Positions 18,686 through 27,823 of a DNA stretch of 64,000 bases are shown one piece after another (position 1 is the stretch's first letter; every line of letters begins with the position of its first letter). The stretch is from Teichococcus rhizosphaerae. Its GTDB lineage: Bacteria; Pseudomonadota; Alphaproteobacteria; Acetobacterales; Acetobacteraceae. Below the pieces are notes generated by a model. It ran no database searches and was not told the DNA's origin. It was given only the letters and a program-made list of their open reading frames with translations. The stretch covers positions 1 through 64,000 of the forward strand of contig NZ_PDNU01000005.1 in NCBI RefSeq assembly GCF_002631185.1, written 5' to 3'. A program made the translations under genes and the position numbers.

Positions 18686-18798
18686 CGTCCCGATCCGTCC
18701 GTCACTTGCGCGGCGGGCACAGGGAGCCGCCGCCTTTCCAGAAACCAGTCACCGCAGAGATGGGCGGGGCCGGCGCGATGCCACCCCCCGTCCATGGC

Positions 18799-19194
18799 TC
18801 AGATCGCGATCTTCAGCACGGCCACGGCGGCCAGGACGCCGAACAGGGCGCAGGCGGCCTTGACCGCCAGGATCATCGCCATGCGCACCATCTCGCTCCG
18901 CGTGTAGTCCTCGATCACCACCTGCATGCCGGAGGCGGCATGCTGGAAGGCGAGGCCGATGGACAGCAGCAGCAGCGTGGCGTTCAGCGGATGGCCGATC
19001 CAGGCCACCACCTCGGCATGCTCCTTGCCGCCCATGGTGGCCACGGAGATGATGAACCACAGCATCAGCGGCACCATGGCCACCGAGTTCACGCGCTGGA
19101 TCCACCAGTGATGCGAGCCCTGCTTGGCCGAGCCCAGGCCGCGCACGCGGCCGAGCGGCGACTGCAGGGGGATGCGGGTCGGAGTGTCGCTCAT
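18799..19194 (-). CDS. sdhD: succinate dehydrogenase membrane anchor subunit
   Basis: A 131-residue inner-membrane anchor of complex II with three transmembrane helices. The opening SPLGRVRGLGSAKQGSHHWWIQRV is typical of alphaproteobacterial SdhD. H85 (FQHAASGMQ) is the expected heme b ligand, and Y97 in EDY is at the quinone site. It starts 10 bases after the sdhC stop. Confidence 0.93.
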   Translation of the reverse strand: MSDTPTRIPLQSPLGRVRGLGSAKQGSHHWWIQRVNSVAMVPLMLWFIISVATMGGKEHAEVVAWIGHPLNATLLLLSIGLAFQHAASGMQVVIEDYTRSEMVRMAMILAVKAACALFGVLAAVAVLKIAI

Positions 19195-19204
19195 GTCCCG
19201 TTCC

Positions 19205-19651
19205 TCAGCCCCAGGCGATGATGACGATGAGCCAGGTCAGCACCGTCAGCACGGCGGTGCCGATCAGCACGGCCCGGCCGGTGCGGTAGGTGGTCGGCAG
19301 GTCGTAGCCGTAGCCCGCGTCCCACATCAGGTGGCGGATGCCGCCCAGGGTGTGGAACCAGGCCACCGCCGTCATGCCGAACAGCATGAGGATGCCGAGG
19401 AAGGACGAGAAGAACCACTGCGCCGTGGCGAAGGCCCGGGGGCCGGCCGCGGCGGCCACCAGCCACCACACCAGGAAGAGCAGGCCGACCGTCCAGGCGA
19501 TGCCGGTCGCGCGGTTGGCGATCGACAGGCCGCTGGTGATCTGCATCATGTCATAGACCTGCAGATGCGGGGACAAGGGGCGCCTCACGCGCGTCCCGTC
19601 CGTGCGGCGCCCCACCATGGTCGCCTCGCGCGCGTCTTTCGTACTGGACAT
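19205..19651 (-). CDS. sdhC: succinate dehydrogenase cytochrome b556 subunit
   Basis: A 148-residue membrane anchor with three transmembrane helices. The family signature RPLSPHLQVY (about residues 24-33) and the heme and quinone region HTLGGIRHLMWD (H100, H107) are present. It is the first gene of sdhCDAB. The ATG at 19651 gives an extra 11-residue head before a second Met, and either start is possible. A good promoter candidate lies about 80 bases upstream. Confidence 0.94.
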   Translation of the reverse strand: MSSTKDAREATMVGRRTDGTRVRRPLSPHLQVYDMMQITSGLSIANRATGIAWTVGLLFLVWWLVAAAAGPRAFATAQWFFSSFLGILMLFGMTAVAWFHTLGGIRHLMWDAGYGYDLPTTYRTGRAVLIGTAVLTVLTWLIVIIAWG

Positions 19652-19729
19652 GGGCCGATCCCGCTCCGCCTTATTCTGAAACGCTCCCGCCCCGGCCTGG
19701 GCAAGCGGCCGGGGGAAGCGGTGGAACCT

Positions 19730-19757
19730 TTTATGGTGCGCTGCCGTGCAGCGTCAA
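19730..19757 (-). promoter_or_regulatory. probable sigma70-type promoter of sdhCDAB
   Basis: On the minus strand a -35 box TTGACG (19757-19752) and a -10 box CATAAA (19735-19730) are separated by 16 bases, within an otherwise GC-rich stretch. The expected transcription start is near 19722, about 70 bases before the sdhC ATG. Confidence 0.5.
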
Positions 19758-19932
19758 CGCGCCGGCCCGCACCATGTCATGGCGCGGCGGAATTGCGGGT
19801 TAACGTTCCGGCCTTTTCATTCGCCTCCGCCCTCGATGGCAGAGCCCGGGGCCGTCGCGCCGCCGGCGCCGACTCGCGCCTCCCCTCCGGCGGGGCGGCC
19901 GTCCCCGCCGGAGGGTGCCACGGGGGGCCGGG

Positions 19933-20211
19933 TCAGTAGCCGTGATAGCCGCCGCGGGGATGGCGGCGGCCGTAATAGGGGTCGGGGCGCTCCGGCGTCG
20001 TCACGGCACCGCCCACGGCGCCCAGCGCGCCGCCGATCAGCGCGCCCGTGCCGGCATTGCCGCCGGTCAGGGCACCCACGCCAGCGCCGGCGCCGGCGCC
20101 GAGCAGCCCGCCCCCCACGGCCCGCTGGCCGGGGCTGTAGGGATCGGAACATGCCGCCAGGCCAAGCGCCAGGCCGGCCGCCAGCCCCAGACGTGTCAGG
20201 TTGTTCCGCAT
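19933..20211 (-). CDS. glycine-zipper lipoprotein
   Basis: A 92-residue predicted lipoprotein. The signal peptide ends in the lipobox LAAC with the lipidated cysteine at residue 21. The mature part is a glycine zipper (about residues 32-70, rich in [11 protein letters not shown] and GALIGGALG) of the kind that packs against membranes or self-associates, ending in a Tyr/Arg/Gly-rich tail. The ATG at 20211 follows a strong aggagg seven bases upstream. Related small outer-membrane lipoproteins (OsmB, Rickettsia 17-kDa-like) have structural roles; the function here is unknown. It lies downstream of asd on the same strand. Confidence 0.75.
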   Translation of the reverse strand: MRNNLTRLGLAAGLALGLAACSDPYSPGQRAVGGGLLGAGAGAGVGALTGGNAGTGALIGGALGAVGGAVTTPERPDPYYGRRHPRGGYHGY

Positions 20212-20351
20212 GGTCAATCCTCCTGGTCTGCCAAACACCAGAAGGCTTGGGCCGGTCCCCCGGCGAAGATGCGGCGGCAGCGTGGCCATGCCGCCGCAAT
20301 TCCATACGTTCGCGTGAACCGCCCCCGCCGGGTGGGGCGGCCCGGCGCGCC

Positions 20352-21383
20352 TCAGGCCGCCTGCTTCTCCAGCAGCTCCTGCCGCACCAGTTCCTCGGCG
20401 ATCTGCACCGCGTTCAGCGCCGCGCCCTTGCGCAGGTTGTCGGCCACGCACCAGAAGGCCAGGCCGTTCGGCACGGTGGGATCGGCCCGCAGGCGGGAGA
20501 CGAACACCGGATCCTCTCCCGCGATCTCCACCTGGGTGGCGTAGCCGCCATCCTCGCGCCGATCGAGCACGGTGATGCCGGGCGCCTCGCGCAGCGCCGC
20601 CCAGGCCTGGTTTACGCTGATCGGCCGCTCGAACTCCACATGCACCGCCTCGCCATGGCCGATGAAGGCGGGCACGCGCACGCAGGAGGCCACCACCTGG
20701 ATGTTGGGGTCGAGGATCTTGCGGGTCTCCACCGCCATCTTCCACTCCTCCTTGGTGAAGCCGTCATCCATGAACTTGTCGATGTGCGGGATGCAGTTGA
20801 AGGCGATGGGCTTGGTGAACACCTCGGGCGTCGCCGCGTCGTTGACGAAGACGCCGCGGGTCTGGGTGAACAGCTCGTCCATCGCCTCCTTGCCCGCGCC
20901 GGACACCGACTGGTAGGTGGCGACGACCACGCGCCTCACCGTGGCGATCTCGTGCAGCGGCTTCAGCGCCACCACCATCTGGATGGTGGAGCAGTTGGGG
21001 TTGGCGATGATGTTGCGGCGGCGGAAGCCCTTGAGCGCGCCGGGGTTCACCTCCGGCACCACCAGCGGCACGTCGTGGTCCATGCGGAACTGCGAGGTGT
21101 TGTCGATCACCACGCATCCCGCCGCCGCCGCGCGCGGCGCGTGCACGGCCGAGACCGAGGCGCCGGGCGAGAACAGGCCGATATCGGTGCCGGCGAAGTC
21201 GAACTTCTCCAGGTTCTGCACCTTGAGCACGCCCTTCTCGCCGAAGGACACCTCCTGCCCCGCCGAACGGCCCGAGGCGAGGGCGATGACCTCGCTCACC
21301 GGGAACTCGCGCTCGGCCAGGGTCTTGAGGATCTCGCGCCCCACATTGCCGGTGGCGCCGACGACCGCGACCCGGTAGCCCAT
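20352..21383 (-). CDS. asd: aspartate-semialdehyde dehydrogenase
   Basis: A 343-residue NADPH enzyme converting aspartyl phosphate to aspartate semialdehyde for lysine/diaminopimelate, threonine and methionine synthesis. GATGNVG lies at residues 9-15. The catalytic cysteine is C131 in ANPNCSTIQM, and the substrate-binding GHGEAVHVEF carries the active-site His. Normal length. I chose the ATG at 21383 (MGYRVAVVGATG) because it matches the family start and has gagggg upstream; an ATG eight codons earlier is less likely. Confidence 0.96.
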   Translation of the reverse strand: MGYRVAVVGATGNVGREILKTLAEREFPVSEVIALASGRSAGQEVSFGEKGVLKVQNLEKFDFAGTDIGLFSPGASVSAVHAPRAAAAGCVVIDNTSQFRMDHDVPLVVPEVNPGALKGFRRRNIIANPNCSTIQMVVALKPLHEIATVRRVVVATYQSVSGAGKEAMDELFTQTRGVFVNDAATPEVFTKPIAFNCIPHIDKFMDDGFTKEEWKMAVETRKILDPNIQVVASCVRVPAFIGHGEAVHVEFERPISVNQAWAALREAPGITVLDRREDGGYATQVEIAGEDPVFVSRLRADPTVPNGLAFWCVADNLRKGAALNAVQIAEELVRQELLEKQAA

Positions 21384-21605
21384 AGGTGTATCCCCTCGCA
21401 TCAGCATTCGGCGGAAAAGTGGCGTGGCTTAGCGCCCCCCCGCCGCGCGGCGCAACTGTTTTGCACCCCCGGGACCGCGCCCGTCCCGGCCATGGCGCGG
21501 CACCCGCCGCCGCCGCGCCATGGCCGCCACCAGCCAGGCGGCCGATCTCCAGACTGCCGATGTCCGGAATGCCAGCGTCAGGCTGGTGGCGTCAGGCCGG
21601 CCGCG

Positions 21606-22601
21606 TCAGGCCGCCACCAGCCGGTCCGGCAGGGAGATGCCCTTTTCGCGGAAATAGCGCGCGGCACCCGGGTGGAAGGGCAGGAAGCCGTTCTTTCCGG
21701 CATTGGCCGGCACCGTCTCACGCGCCGCGGCGATCGCCTGAACGAGCTGCGCGTTGTTGTCCATCACGGCCTTGACGATGGCATAGACCAGGTCCTCGCC
21801 CAGACTGCGGTGGGCGATGGCGAAGTTGAACATGCCCACCACCCGCAGGTCCCGCCCGGCGGTGCGGTAGGTGCTGGCGGAGATGGTGCCCGGGGAAAGC
21901 TCGGGCAGCGCCGCCGTCAGCTTCGCCACCTCCGCCTCGGTGAAGTCGAGGAACGTCACCTCGCCCTGGGTCTCGGCCTCGCTGAAGGAGGGCACCGGCA
22001 CGCCGGAGGCGAAGAGGTAGGCATCCAGCAGCCCGTCCTGGAGCTGCCCCGCCATGTCGGAGCCGGAGCCGTAGCGCACCGCGGCCGGCTTGTAGCCCAG
22101 CGTGTCCATGATGATGGGGAAGTAGGTGCCCGGCGTGCCGCCGCGGGGCCCGACGCCGATGTTCTTGCCCGCCAGCTGCTCGAAGCGGGTGATGCCGCTG
22201 CGCTTCAGCGCGATGCCGTGGAAGGGCGTGTCGTACATGGGGAACAGGGCGCGGATCTCGCGGAACTTCTTGCCCTGGGTCCAGTCGCCCTTGCCCTCCC
22301 AGGCCTGCAGCGCCACCCCCATGGTGGTCATGCCGATCTCCACCTCCTTGCGCTCCACCAGCAGGATGTTCTGGTTGGGCCCCTGGGTGGTCCGGTAGGA
22401 GATGGCGACGCCCGTGGCCTCCTGCGCCATCTGCCCCCAGGCGGGGCCATACAGCGCGTAGGTGCCGCCCGGCGCCGCCGTGCCCATGGTGAGCGCGCGC
22501 GGCCAGCCGGCCTGCTTGGGCTGCGCCGCCGCCGGGCGCGCGCCCAGGGCCGGCAGCGTCGCCGCCAGGGCGGCACCGAAGAGCATCTCGCGTCGTAGCA
22601 T
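21606..22601 (-). CDS. TAXI family TRAP transporter solute receptor
   Basis: A 331-residue periplasmic binding protein. A signal peptide (RREMLFGAALAATLPAL, cleavage after about residue 27) is followed by the TAXI landmark MGTAAPGGTYALYGPAWGQ and the region NQNILLVERKEVEIGMT. TAXI-TRAP receptors deliver organic anions such as glutamate or 2-oxoglutarate to a fused QM permease. No permease gene lies nearby, so the partner must be elsewhere. The ATG at 22601 follows ggaagg; the frame is open upstream but lacks a signal sequence. Confidence 0.88.
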   Translation of the reverse strand: MLRREMLFGAALAATLPALGARPAAAQPKQAGWPRALTMGTAAPGGTYALYGPAWGQMAQEATGVAISYRTTQGPNQNILLVERKEVEIGMTTMGVALQAWEGKGDWTQGKKFREIRALFPMYDTPFHGIALKRSGITRFEQLAGKNIGVGPRGGTPGTYFPIIMDTLGYKPAAVRYGSGSDMAGQLQDGLLDAYLFASGVPVPSFSEAETQGEVTFLDFTEAEVAKLTAALPELSPGTISASTYRTAGRDLRVVGMFNFAIAHRSLGEDLVYAIVKAVMDNNAQLVQAIAAARETVPANAGKNGFLPFHPGAARYFREKGISLPDRLVAA

Positions 22602-22781
22602 GTGTTTTCCTTCCCTGTTCGTGGCGGGCACGCCGCCGTCCCGGCCCGGCCCCGGTCGTCGCGCCAGGTGTGGCCGAGGCACAGCCTGCCGCAGCCGGCC
22701 GGCCAAAGGAAGCGCCGACGCATGCCCCACCCCCGCGATGCCCCTCTTGCGGCGGGGCGGCGGGTGCGTAGATCAGGCGGC

Positions 22782-23213
22782 GTGCTGCACATCATCAAGC
22801 TCTGCGTCGGCCCGCGCGACGTGGCCTCCCTCCGCGCCGCGCAGGAGCGGCGCGCCCGGCTCGACCCGCCGCTGCGCCACCTCACCCGCATGCAGCCCAA
22901 GCGCGCCGCCGAGATCCTGGAGGGCGGCTCGCTCTACTGGGTGGTGGCGGGCTTCGCCTGCGTCCGCCAGCGCATCCTCGACATCCGTGCGGAGGCGGCG
23001 GAGGACGGCACGGCCCATGCCGCGCTGGTGCTGGACCCCGCGCTGGTGGCCGTGGCCGCGCGGCCGGTGAAGGCCTGCCAGGGCTGGCGATACCTGGAGG
23101 CCGAGGCCGCGCCGCCCGACATCGCCGCCCGCCCGCCGGGCGCGGGGGAGGACGGCATCGCCGCCCTGCCGGAAGCGCTGCGGCGCGAGCTGCAACTGCT
23201 CTGCCTGCTCTGA
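22782..23213 (+). CDS. DUF1489 family protein
   Basis: A 143-residue cytosolic protein. The start LHIIKLCVG and the motif GGSLYWVVAGFACVRQRILDI are typical of DUF1489, a family largely confined to alphaproteobacteria and of unknown function. It begins with GTG at 22782, preceded by aggcgg; earlier in-frame starts would add unrelated residues overlapping the receptor promoter. It is divergent from the TAXI receptor and is followed 219 bases later by a strong rho-independent terminator. Confidence 0.82.
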   Translation: MLHIIKLCVGPRDVASLRAAQERRARLDPPLRHLTRMQPKRAAEILEGGSLYWVVAGFACVRQRILDIRAEAAEDGTAHAALVLDPALVAVAARPVKACQGWRYLEAEAAPPDIAARPPGAGEDGIAALPEALRRELQLLCLL

Positions 23214-23431
23214 GCCGCCCGTTTCATTACGCTGAATTCAGCGCGGGCCCATCCCGCCGAGAGGGCGGCTTTCGCAGCCTGGAGCGGAGGGGGAGCCGCC
23301 TTCCCCCGGCACCAGGCAGCCGCCGCCGCGTCCTGCCGCGCGGCCGGCCGAACAGGCTCACGGCTTCGGCGGCGGCCTTTTTCCCGGCAGGCCGCCGTCC
23401 GATCAGCCAGCCCTTCCGGGGGCCGGCTGTT

Positions 23432-23467
23432 GGGCCGGCCGGAGCGATCCGGCCGGCCCTTTTTTTT
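23432..23467 (+). terminator. strong rho-independent terminator
   Basis: A perfect 12-bp stem (gggccggccgga / tccggccggccc) with the loop gcga, followed by eight T on the plus strand. It lies between DUF1489 and the converging hyf-like operon (stop at 23501). A second, looser hairpin with a 38-base loop followed by five T lies at about 23319-23382. The T runs favour plus-strand termination. Otherwise 23214-23500 holds no gene. Confidence 0.9.
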
Positions 23468-23500
23468 CCACGCCGGCCGCTTTCCCGAAGGCCCGCCCGC

Positions 23501-24124
23501 TCACCCAGGGCCGTCTTCCGGCACGGGCCCGTCGCGCCGCGGCTCCGCCCAGCTTTCCATGGTGGGCTCCACCGGCCGGAGCGGCGGCGGCGGCGGCGCG
23601 GCCGTGACCTCGGCCTCCAGCAGCGCCAGCAGCCCCTCCAGGAGCAGGGTCGGGCTGGGCGGGCAGCCGGGGATCAGCAGGTCCACCGGCAGGAGCCGCC
23701 CGACGCCGCCCGGCTCCACCGCGTCGCTGCCCTGGAACACCCCGCCATCCACGGCGCAGTCCCCCACCGCCACCACCCATTTCGGGTCGGGCATCGCGGC
23801 ATGGGTGCGCAGCAGCGCCTCGTTCATGTTGCGGCCGCAGGGCCCGGTGACGAGCAGCACGTCGGCATGGCGGGGCGAGGCGACGAAGCGCAGCCCGAAG
23901 CGCTCCAGGTCGTGGACCACGCCGGACAGGGCGTTGATCTCCAGCTCGCAGCCATTGCAGGAGGCGGCGCCGACATGGCGGATGGCCAGGCTGCGGCCGA
24001 GGCGCCCGCGCGCCATGGCGTCCAGCCGCTCCACCAGCGCCGCGACGATCTCCGGATAGGTGGCGGGCGCCGGGTCGGTCAGCGGCCGGCGGAACAGGGT
24101 GCGCGCCAATCGGGGCAACAGCAT
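23501..24124 (-). CDS. HyfI/NuoB-like iron-sulfur subunit
   Basis: A 207-residue small subunit of the complex I/group 4 hydrogenase superfamily. It would carry the 4Fe-4S cluster next to the large subunit. Cysteines at C56 and C59 (SCNGCE), C123 (GDCA) and C154 (IPGCPPSP) match the expected cluster ligands; C96 (GPC) is extra. The C-terminal 35 residues are a Pro-rich tail. The ATG at 24124 was chosen because it begins a family-like N-terminus; the frame is open upstream into the large-subunit gene. It is the last gene of the six-gene operon, 26 bases after the large subunit. Confidence 0.85.
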   Translation of the reverse strand: MLLPRLARTLFRRPLTDPAPATYPEIVAALVERLDAMARGRLGRSLAIRHVGAASCNGCELEINALSGVVHDLERFGLRFVASPRHADVLLVTGPCGRNMNEALLRTHAAMPDPKWVVAVGDCAVDGGVFQGSDAVEPGGVGRLLPVDLLIPGCPPSPTLLLEGLLALLEAEVTAAPPPPPLRPVEPTMESWAEPRRDGPVPEDGPG

Positions 24125-24150
24125 CGGTCGGGCTCCGCGCCGGAACGGGT

Positions 24151-25656
24151 TCACAGGTCCACCCCGCTGCAGGAGGCGTTGAAGGATCGCTCGCAAAGCG
24201 GGAAGTCGGCCATGGCGCCGCCCTGCACCGCCGCCTCCAGCAGCGGCCAGTGCAGCCAGGAGGGGTCGCGCGGGAAGACGGCGCGGATCAGCCCCTGCTC
24301 GTCGAGCGCCATCCAGCACATCACCTCGCCGCGGAAGCCCTCCACCAGGCCGAGCCCCTCGCCTGGCCGCGCCGGCAGGGGCAGCAGCGTCTCCCCCGGC
24401 TCCAGCCGCGCCAGCAGGGCGGCCACCATGGCGAGGCTCTCGGCCATCTCGTCGAGCCTGACCTGCAGCCGCGCCGCCACATCCCCCGCCTGGCGCAGCG
24501 GCACGGTGAAGCCGAGCCGGTCATAGGGCGCGTAGGGCAGGTCGCGCCGCGCGTCGAAGTCACGCCCCGAGGCGCGGCCGACAAAGCCGCCGGCGGCGAA
24601 GCCCGCGGCCAGGGCGGGCGCGAGCGCGCCGCTGCCGGCCAGCCTGTCCTGCAACCCGGCATGGCCGTCGATCGCCCGCCGCAGCGGGGGCAGCTCGGCC
24701 ACCACCGCCGCCAGCGCGGCCAGGATGGCGTCCGGCCCGCTCGGCGCGATGTCGATGGACACGCCGCCGGGCACCACGCGGTCCATCATCAGCCGGTGGC
24801 CGAAGGCGCTGTCCGCCGCCCGCAGCACCACCTCGCGCAGCGCGCCGCAGCGGGCATGCGGCCAGGCGAAGCCGGCGGCGTCGCACAGGAAGCCGGCATC
24901 GTTGAGGTGGTTGGCGATGCGCTCCAGCTCCGCCATCACCCCCCGCAGCAGGATGGCGCGTGGCGGTGGCGCGACACCCGTGGCGGCCTCGGCGGCGGCG
25001 GCGAAGGCCCAGGCATGGGCGACGGTGGAATCGCCCGAGATGCGCGCCGCGAGCCGTGCCGCCAGCTTCGGCGACTTGCCGCGCATCAGCCCCAGGATGC
25101 CCTTGTGCGCGTAGCCCAGCCGCGCCTCCAGCCGGAGGATGGTCTCGCCCCGGACATGGAAGCGGAAATGCCCCGGCTCGGTCACCCCGCCATGAACGGG
25201 GCCGAGCGGGATCTGGTGCACCCCTTCGCCACCGGCGGGAAGAAAGGCCGGCTGCGGCAGCTCGCCGAGCGGGGGCTTGGGGTTGCGGCCGAGCGGCGCG
25301 TGGCGCGGCCAGAAGCCATGATCCAGCCAGGGCCGCGAATCGGCCGCGCCCTCGGCCCGCAGGCCCCAAAGGTCGGCCGCCATGCGCTCGAAGAGGCCGG
25401 CCGCCGGGCGGGCGGGGGAAAGCGCGGCATAGCGCCCGCCGGCGGCATCCGCCGTGGCCAGCAGCGGCGGGCCGCCGCCCGCGTGGCGGAAGGCGGCGTG
25501 CACCCGCTCCGCCTCCCCCCAGAGGCCCAGGAACTCGAGCTCCGGCTCCTGCCGCAGCGCGGCGGGCAGCGCCGTCCACCCCGCCTCGTCCATCCGCCAG
25601 CGGATCGGCGAGCGACGGGTGCCGGACTGGATCAGGCGGGTCGCGGGTCCGTTCAC
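24151..25656 (-). CDS. HyfG/NuoCD-like large subunit lacking nickel ligands
   Basis: A 501-residue protein with an N-terminal NuoC-like region (about residues 25-140) fused to a NuoD/hydrogenase large-subunit domain (about 145-501). GPVHGGVTEPGHFRF (about 152-166) and GYAHKG (181-186) are family landmarks. In nickel-iron hydrogenases the N-terminal motif R-x-C-G-x-C follows; here the aligned stretch is RISGDS (205-210), with Ser at both cysteine positions (S207, S210). The C-terminal end FNASCSGVDL aligns with the hydrogenase DPCxxC motif with Ser495 and Gly498 at the cysteine positions. So the nickel site should be absent, as in Ehr (energy-converting hydrogenase-related) complexes. It starts with GTG at 25656. 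Confidence 0.85.
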   Translation of the reverse strand: MNGPATRLIQSGTRRSPIRWRMDEAGWTALPAALRQEPELEFLGLWGEAERVHAAFRHAGGGPPLLATADAAGGRYAALSPARPAAGLFERMAADLWGLRAEGAADSRPWLDHGFWPRHAPLGRNPKPPLGELPQPAFLPAGGEGVHQIPLGPVHGGVTEPGHFRFHVRGETILRLEARLGYAHKGILGLMRGKSPKLAARLAARISGDSTVAHAWAFAAAAEAATGVAPPPRAILLRGVMAELERIANHLNDAGFLCDAAGFAWPHARCGALREVVLRAADSAFGHRLMMDRVVPGGVSIDIAPSGPDAILAALAAVVAELPPLRRAIDGHAGLQDRLAGSGALAPALAAGFAAGGFVGRASGRDFDARRDLPYAPYDRLGFTVPLRQAGDVAARLQVRLDEMAESLAMVAALLARLEPGETLLPLPARPGEGLGLVEGFRGEVMCWMALDEQGLIRAVFPRDPSWLHWPLLEAAVQGGAMADFPLCERSFNASCSGVDL

Positions 25657-25687
25657 GTCAGCTGTTCCCTCGCGCCAGCCGGGCAGG

Positions 25688-27136
25688 TCATCCGGCGATC
25701 CTCGCCGCCTCGGCCAGAAGCGCCGCGAGCGGCGCCGGCAGGGCCAGGCCCAGGATCAGCGCCAGCAGCAGGTGAAGCTGTGCCGGCGCCAGCGCCATCC
25801 ATTCCGCGCCCGGCAGCGGCGGCGGATCAGCCTCCCGCGGCGCCTCGGCACTGGCCGGGCCGCGGCAGAGATGCTGCGCGGCGCGCAGCATGGCCAGCGC
25901 CCCCGCCAGCAGGCCGAGGCCAAGCGGCAGGGCAAGCCAGGGCAGCCGCACCACGCTCTGCTGCGCCATCAGGAACAGCCTGGCGAACGGGGAAAAGGGC
26001 GGCAGCCCGGCCAGGGCCAGCAGGCAGAGCGCCAGCGTCCAGCCCGGCGCGGGATGGGACAGGGCCAGCCCGCCCAGGCCGGCCACGCGCGGGCCGCCCC
26101 CCAGCGCCATGGCGCGGCCCAGGGCCATGAAGCCGGCCCCCGCCACCAGGGCGTGGCCGAGCATGTGCAGCAGCCCCGCCATGGACGCCGCCCCGCCCAG
26201 GCCGAAGGCGAAGCTGGCCAGCCCCACATGCCCGATGCCGCTCCAGGCGAGGAGGCGCCGCGCATCCCGCTGCCGCCACAGCGCAAAGGCGGCCAGCAGC
26301 AGCGAGGCCAGCCCCAGCGCCACCATCAGCGCGCCGGGCGGCAGGGGGCCTGGGTTCAGCCCGACCACGGCCTTGGCCCGCAGGATGGCGTGCAGCGCCA
26401 CGTTCATCAGCAGGCCGGACAGCAGCACCGGAACCACCGCCGGCGCCTCGGCCTGGGCATCGGGCAGCCAGGCATGCAGCGGCACGAGGGCCGCCTGGGT
26501 GCCGTAGCCCACCAGCAGGAAGACAAAGGCCAGGGTCATCAGCCCCGGATCGGCCTCCCGCGCCACGCGGGCGAGGGTGGCGAGGGAAAGCGAGGCCACG
26601 CCCTCCCCCGCCGGCGGCTGCGCCGCCAGCGCCAGCACCACCGTGCCGAACAGCGCCAGCCCGAGCCCCAGCCCGCCCAGCATCAGGAACCGCCACGCCG
26701 CCCCGATGGCGGCGGGGGTGCGGCGCAGCGCCACCATCAGCACGCCGGCCAGCGTCGCCAGTCCGGCCGCCACCCACATCAGACCCAGATCGCCGGCCAG
26801 CAGCGCCAGGTGGCTGGCGCCGAGGAAGAGCTGGAAGCCAGCGTGGTAGGCCCGTCCGGCGCGCGGCCCGAAGCCTTCCGCCGGCAGCATGGCCGCCGAG
26901 AACACCGAGGCGGCAAGGCCCACCAGCCCGGACAGCAGCAGCAGCGGCAGGTTCAGCGCATCCAGGTGCAGCAGGCCCGCCGGCCCGCGCTCCAGCGCCG
27001 GCAGCGCCAGGGACAGCAGGAACCCCGCCGCCGAGAGGCCGATGTTGAGCAGGGCCGCCACGCGCTGGCGCGGGATGAGGGCCAGCACCGCCGCCCCCAG
27101 CAGCGGCAGCAGCACGAGCCAGGCGGGCTGGATCAT
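25688..27136 (-). CDS. HyfF-like antiporter-type membrane subunit
   Basis: A 482-residue membrane protein of the NuoL/M/N-Mrp family, with about 14 transmembrane helices predicted. The core reads LLVGYGTQAALVPLHAWLPDAQAEAP (about residues 207-232). HyfF-type proteins usually have GYGTK; here Q214 replaces the Lys. In the TM5 region WVAAGLATL, G125 stands where the family has a conserved Glu. Both changes are judged from memory of the family consensus. The ATG at 27136 overlaps the hyfE-like stop (ATGA), which fixes the start. Confidence 0.85.
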   Translation of the reverse strand: MIQPAWLVLLPLLGAAVLALIPRQRVAALLNIGLSAAGFLLSLALPALERGPAGLLHLDALNLPLLLLSGLVGLAASVFSAAMLPAEGFGPRAGRAYHAGFQLFLGASHLALLAGDLGLMWVAAGLATLAGVLMVALRRTPAAIGAAWRFLMLGGLGLGLALFGTVVLALAAQPPAGEGVASLSLATLARVAREADPGLMTLAFVFLLVGYGTQAALVPLHAWLPDAQAEAPAVVPVLLSGLLMNVALHAILRAKAVVGLNPGPLPPGALMVALGLASLLLAAFALWRQRDARRLLAWSGIGHVGLASFAFGLGGAASMAGLLHMLGHALVAGAGFMALGRAMALGGGPRVAGLGGLALSHPAPGWTLALCLLALAGLPPFSPFARLFLMAQQSVVRLPWLALPLGLGLLAGALAMLRAAQHLCRGPASAEAPREADPPPLPGAEWMALAPAQLHLLLALILGLALPAPLAALLAEAARIAG

Positions 27137-27810
27137 GCGCCCTCCCCTTCCCGCCCGGCGCCCCGCCGGGCCGGCAGGGGGGCATCCGGGCCGGGCAGGA
27201 CCCCATGCCGGCGAAACACCAGGAAGCCGCCCACCACCGCCAGCGCCAGCACCAGCGACGCGGCCGAAAGCCCCGGCACCAGCGGCGCGCCCCCCAGGCC
27301 GGAGGCCGCCAGCGCCAGCCCGTTCTCCAGGCTGAGCAGGCCCAGCACCTGGCTGATGGCGCCGTGCCGCGTGACTGTCATCAGCAGGCCGAGCAGCACC
27401 ACGGAAAGGGGGATGGCGAGGTCCCCGCGCGGCTGGGGCAGGGCGCCGGCGGCGGAAGGCGGCAGCGCCGCCAGCGCCAGCGCCACCAGCGCAACACCCG
27501 CCGCCATGCCGGCCCCGATGCCGATCGCGGGCTCCACCGCCGGGTGCAGGCCGAGCCGGCGCGCCAGCCGGCGCAGCGCCAGCGGCAGCAGCACCGCCTT
27601 GGCCGCCGCCAGCAGCGCGGCGAGGTAAAGGCCCGGCGCGCCCTGCGCCCAGCCCTGCCACATCAATGCCAGCGCCAGCAGCGCCGCCTGCGCGGCAAAG
27701 GCGCCGATCACGCCGGAGACGCGCCGCCGGTAGAGCATCACGAAGGAGAACAGCAGCATGCCGCCCCCCAGCAGCTGCGCCATGTCGTGGAAAAGCTGGC
27801 CGGTGCCCAT
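27133..27810 (-). CDS. HyfE-like membrane subunit
   Basis: A 225-residue protein with about seven hydrophobic helices, matching hydrogenase-4 component E, whose C-terminal part resembles NuoK. The region TVTRHGAISQVLGLLSLENGLALAA (about residues 137-161) carries the NuoK-like Glu in SLENG. It is an inner-membrane subunit expected to sit between the HyfC-like and antiporter-like subunits. The stop overlaps the next start by four bases, and it begins 13 bases after the HyfC-like stop. The C-terminal tail after residue 200 is charged and variable. Confidence 0.82.
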   Translation of the reverse strand: MGTGQLFHDMAQLLGGGMLLFSFVMLYRRRVSGVIGAFAAQAALLALALMWQGWAQGAPGLYLAALLAAAKAVLLPLALRRLARRLGLHPAVEPAIGIGAGMAAGVALVALALAALPPSAAGALPQPRGDLAIPLSVVLLGLLMTVTRHGAISQVLGLLSLENGLALAASGLGGAPLVPGLSAASLVLALAVVGGFLVFRRHGVLPGPDAPLPARRGAGREGEGA

Positions 27811-27823
27811 GCCGCGCCTCCCC

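Noticed and set aside
19746-22598. Plus-strand open frame of about 950 codons over asd and the TAXI receptor
   Set aside because: Antisense shadow; no domain seen.
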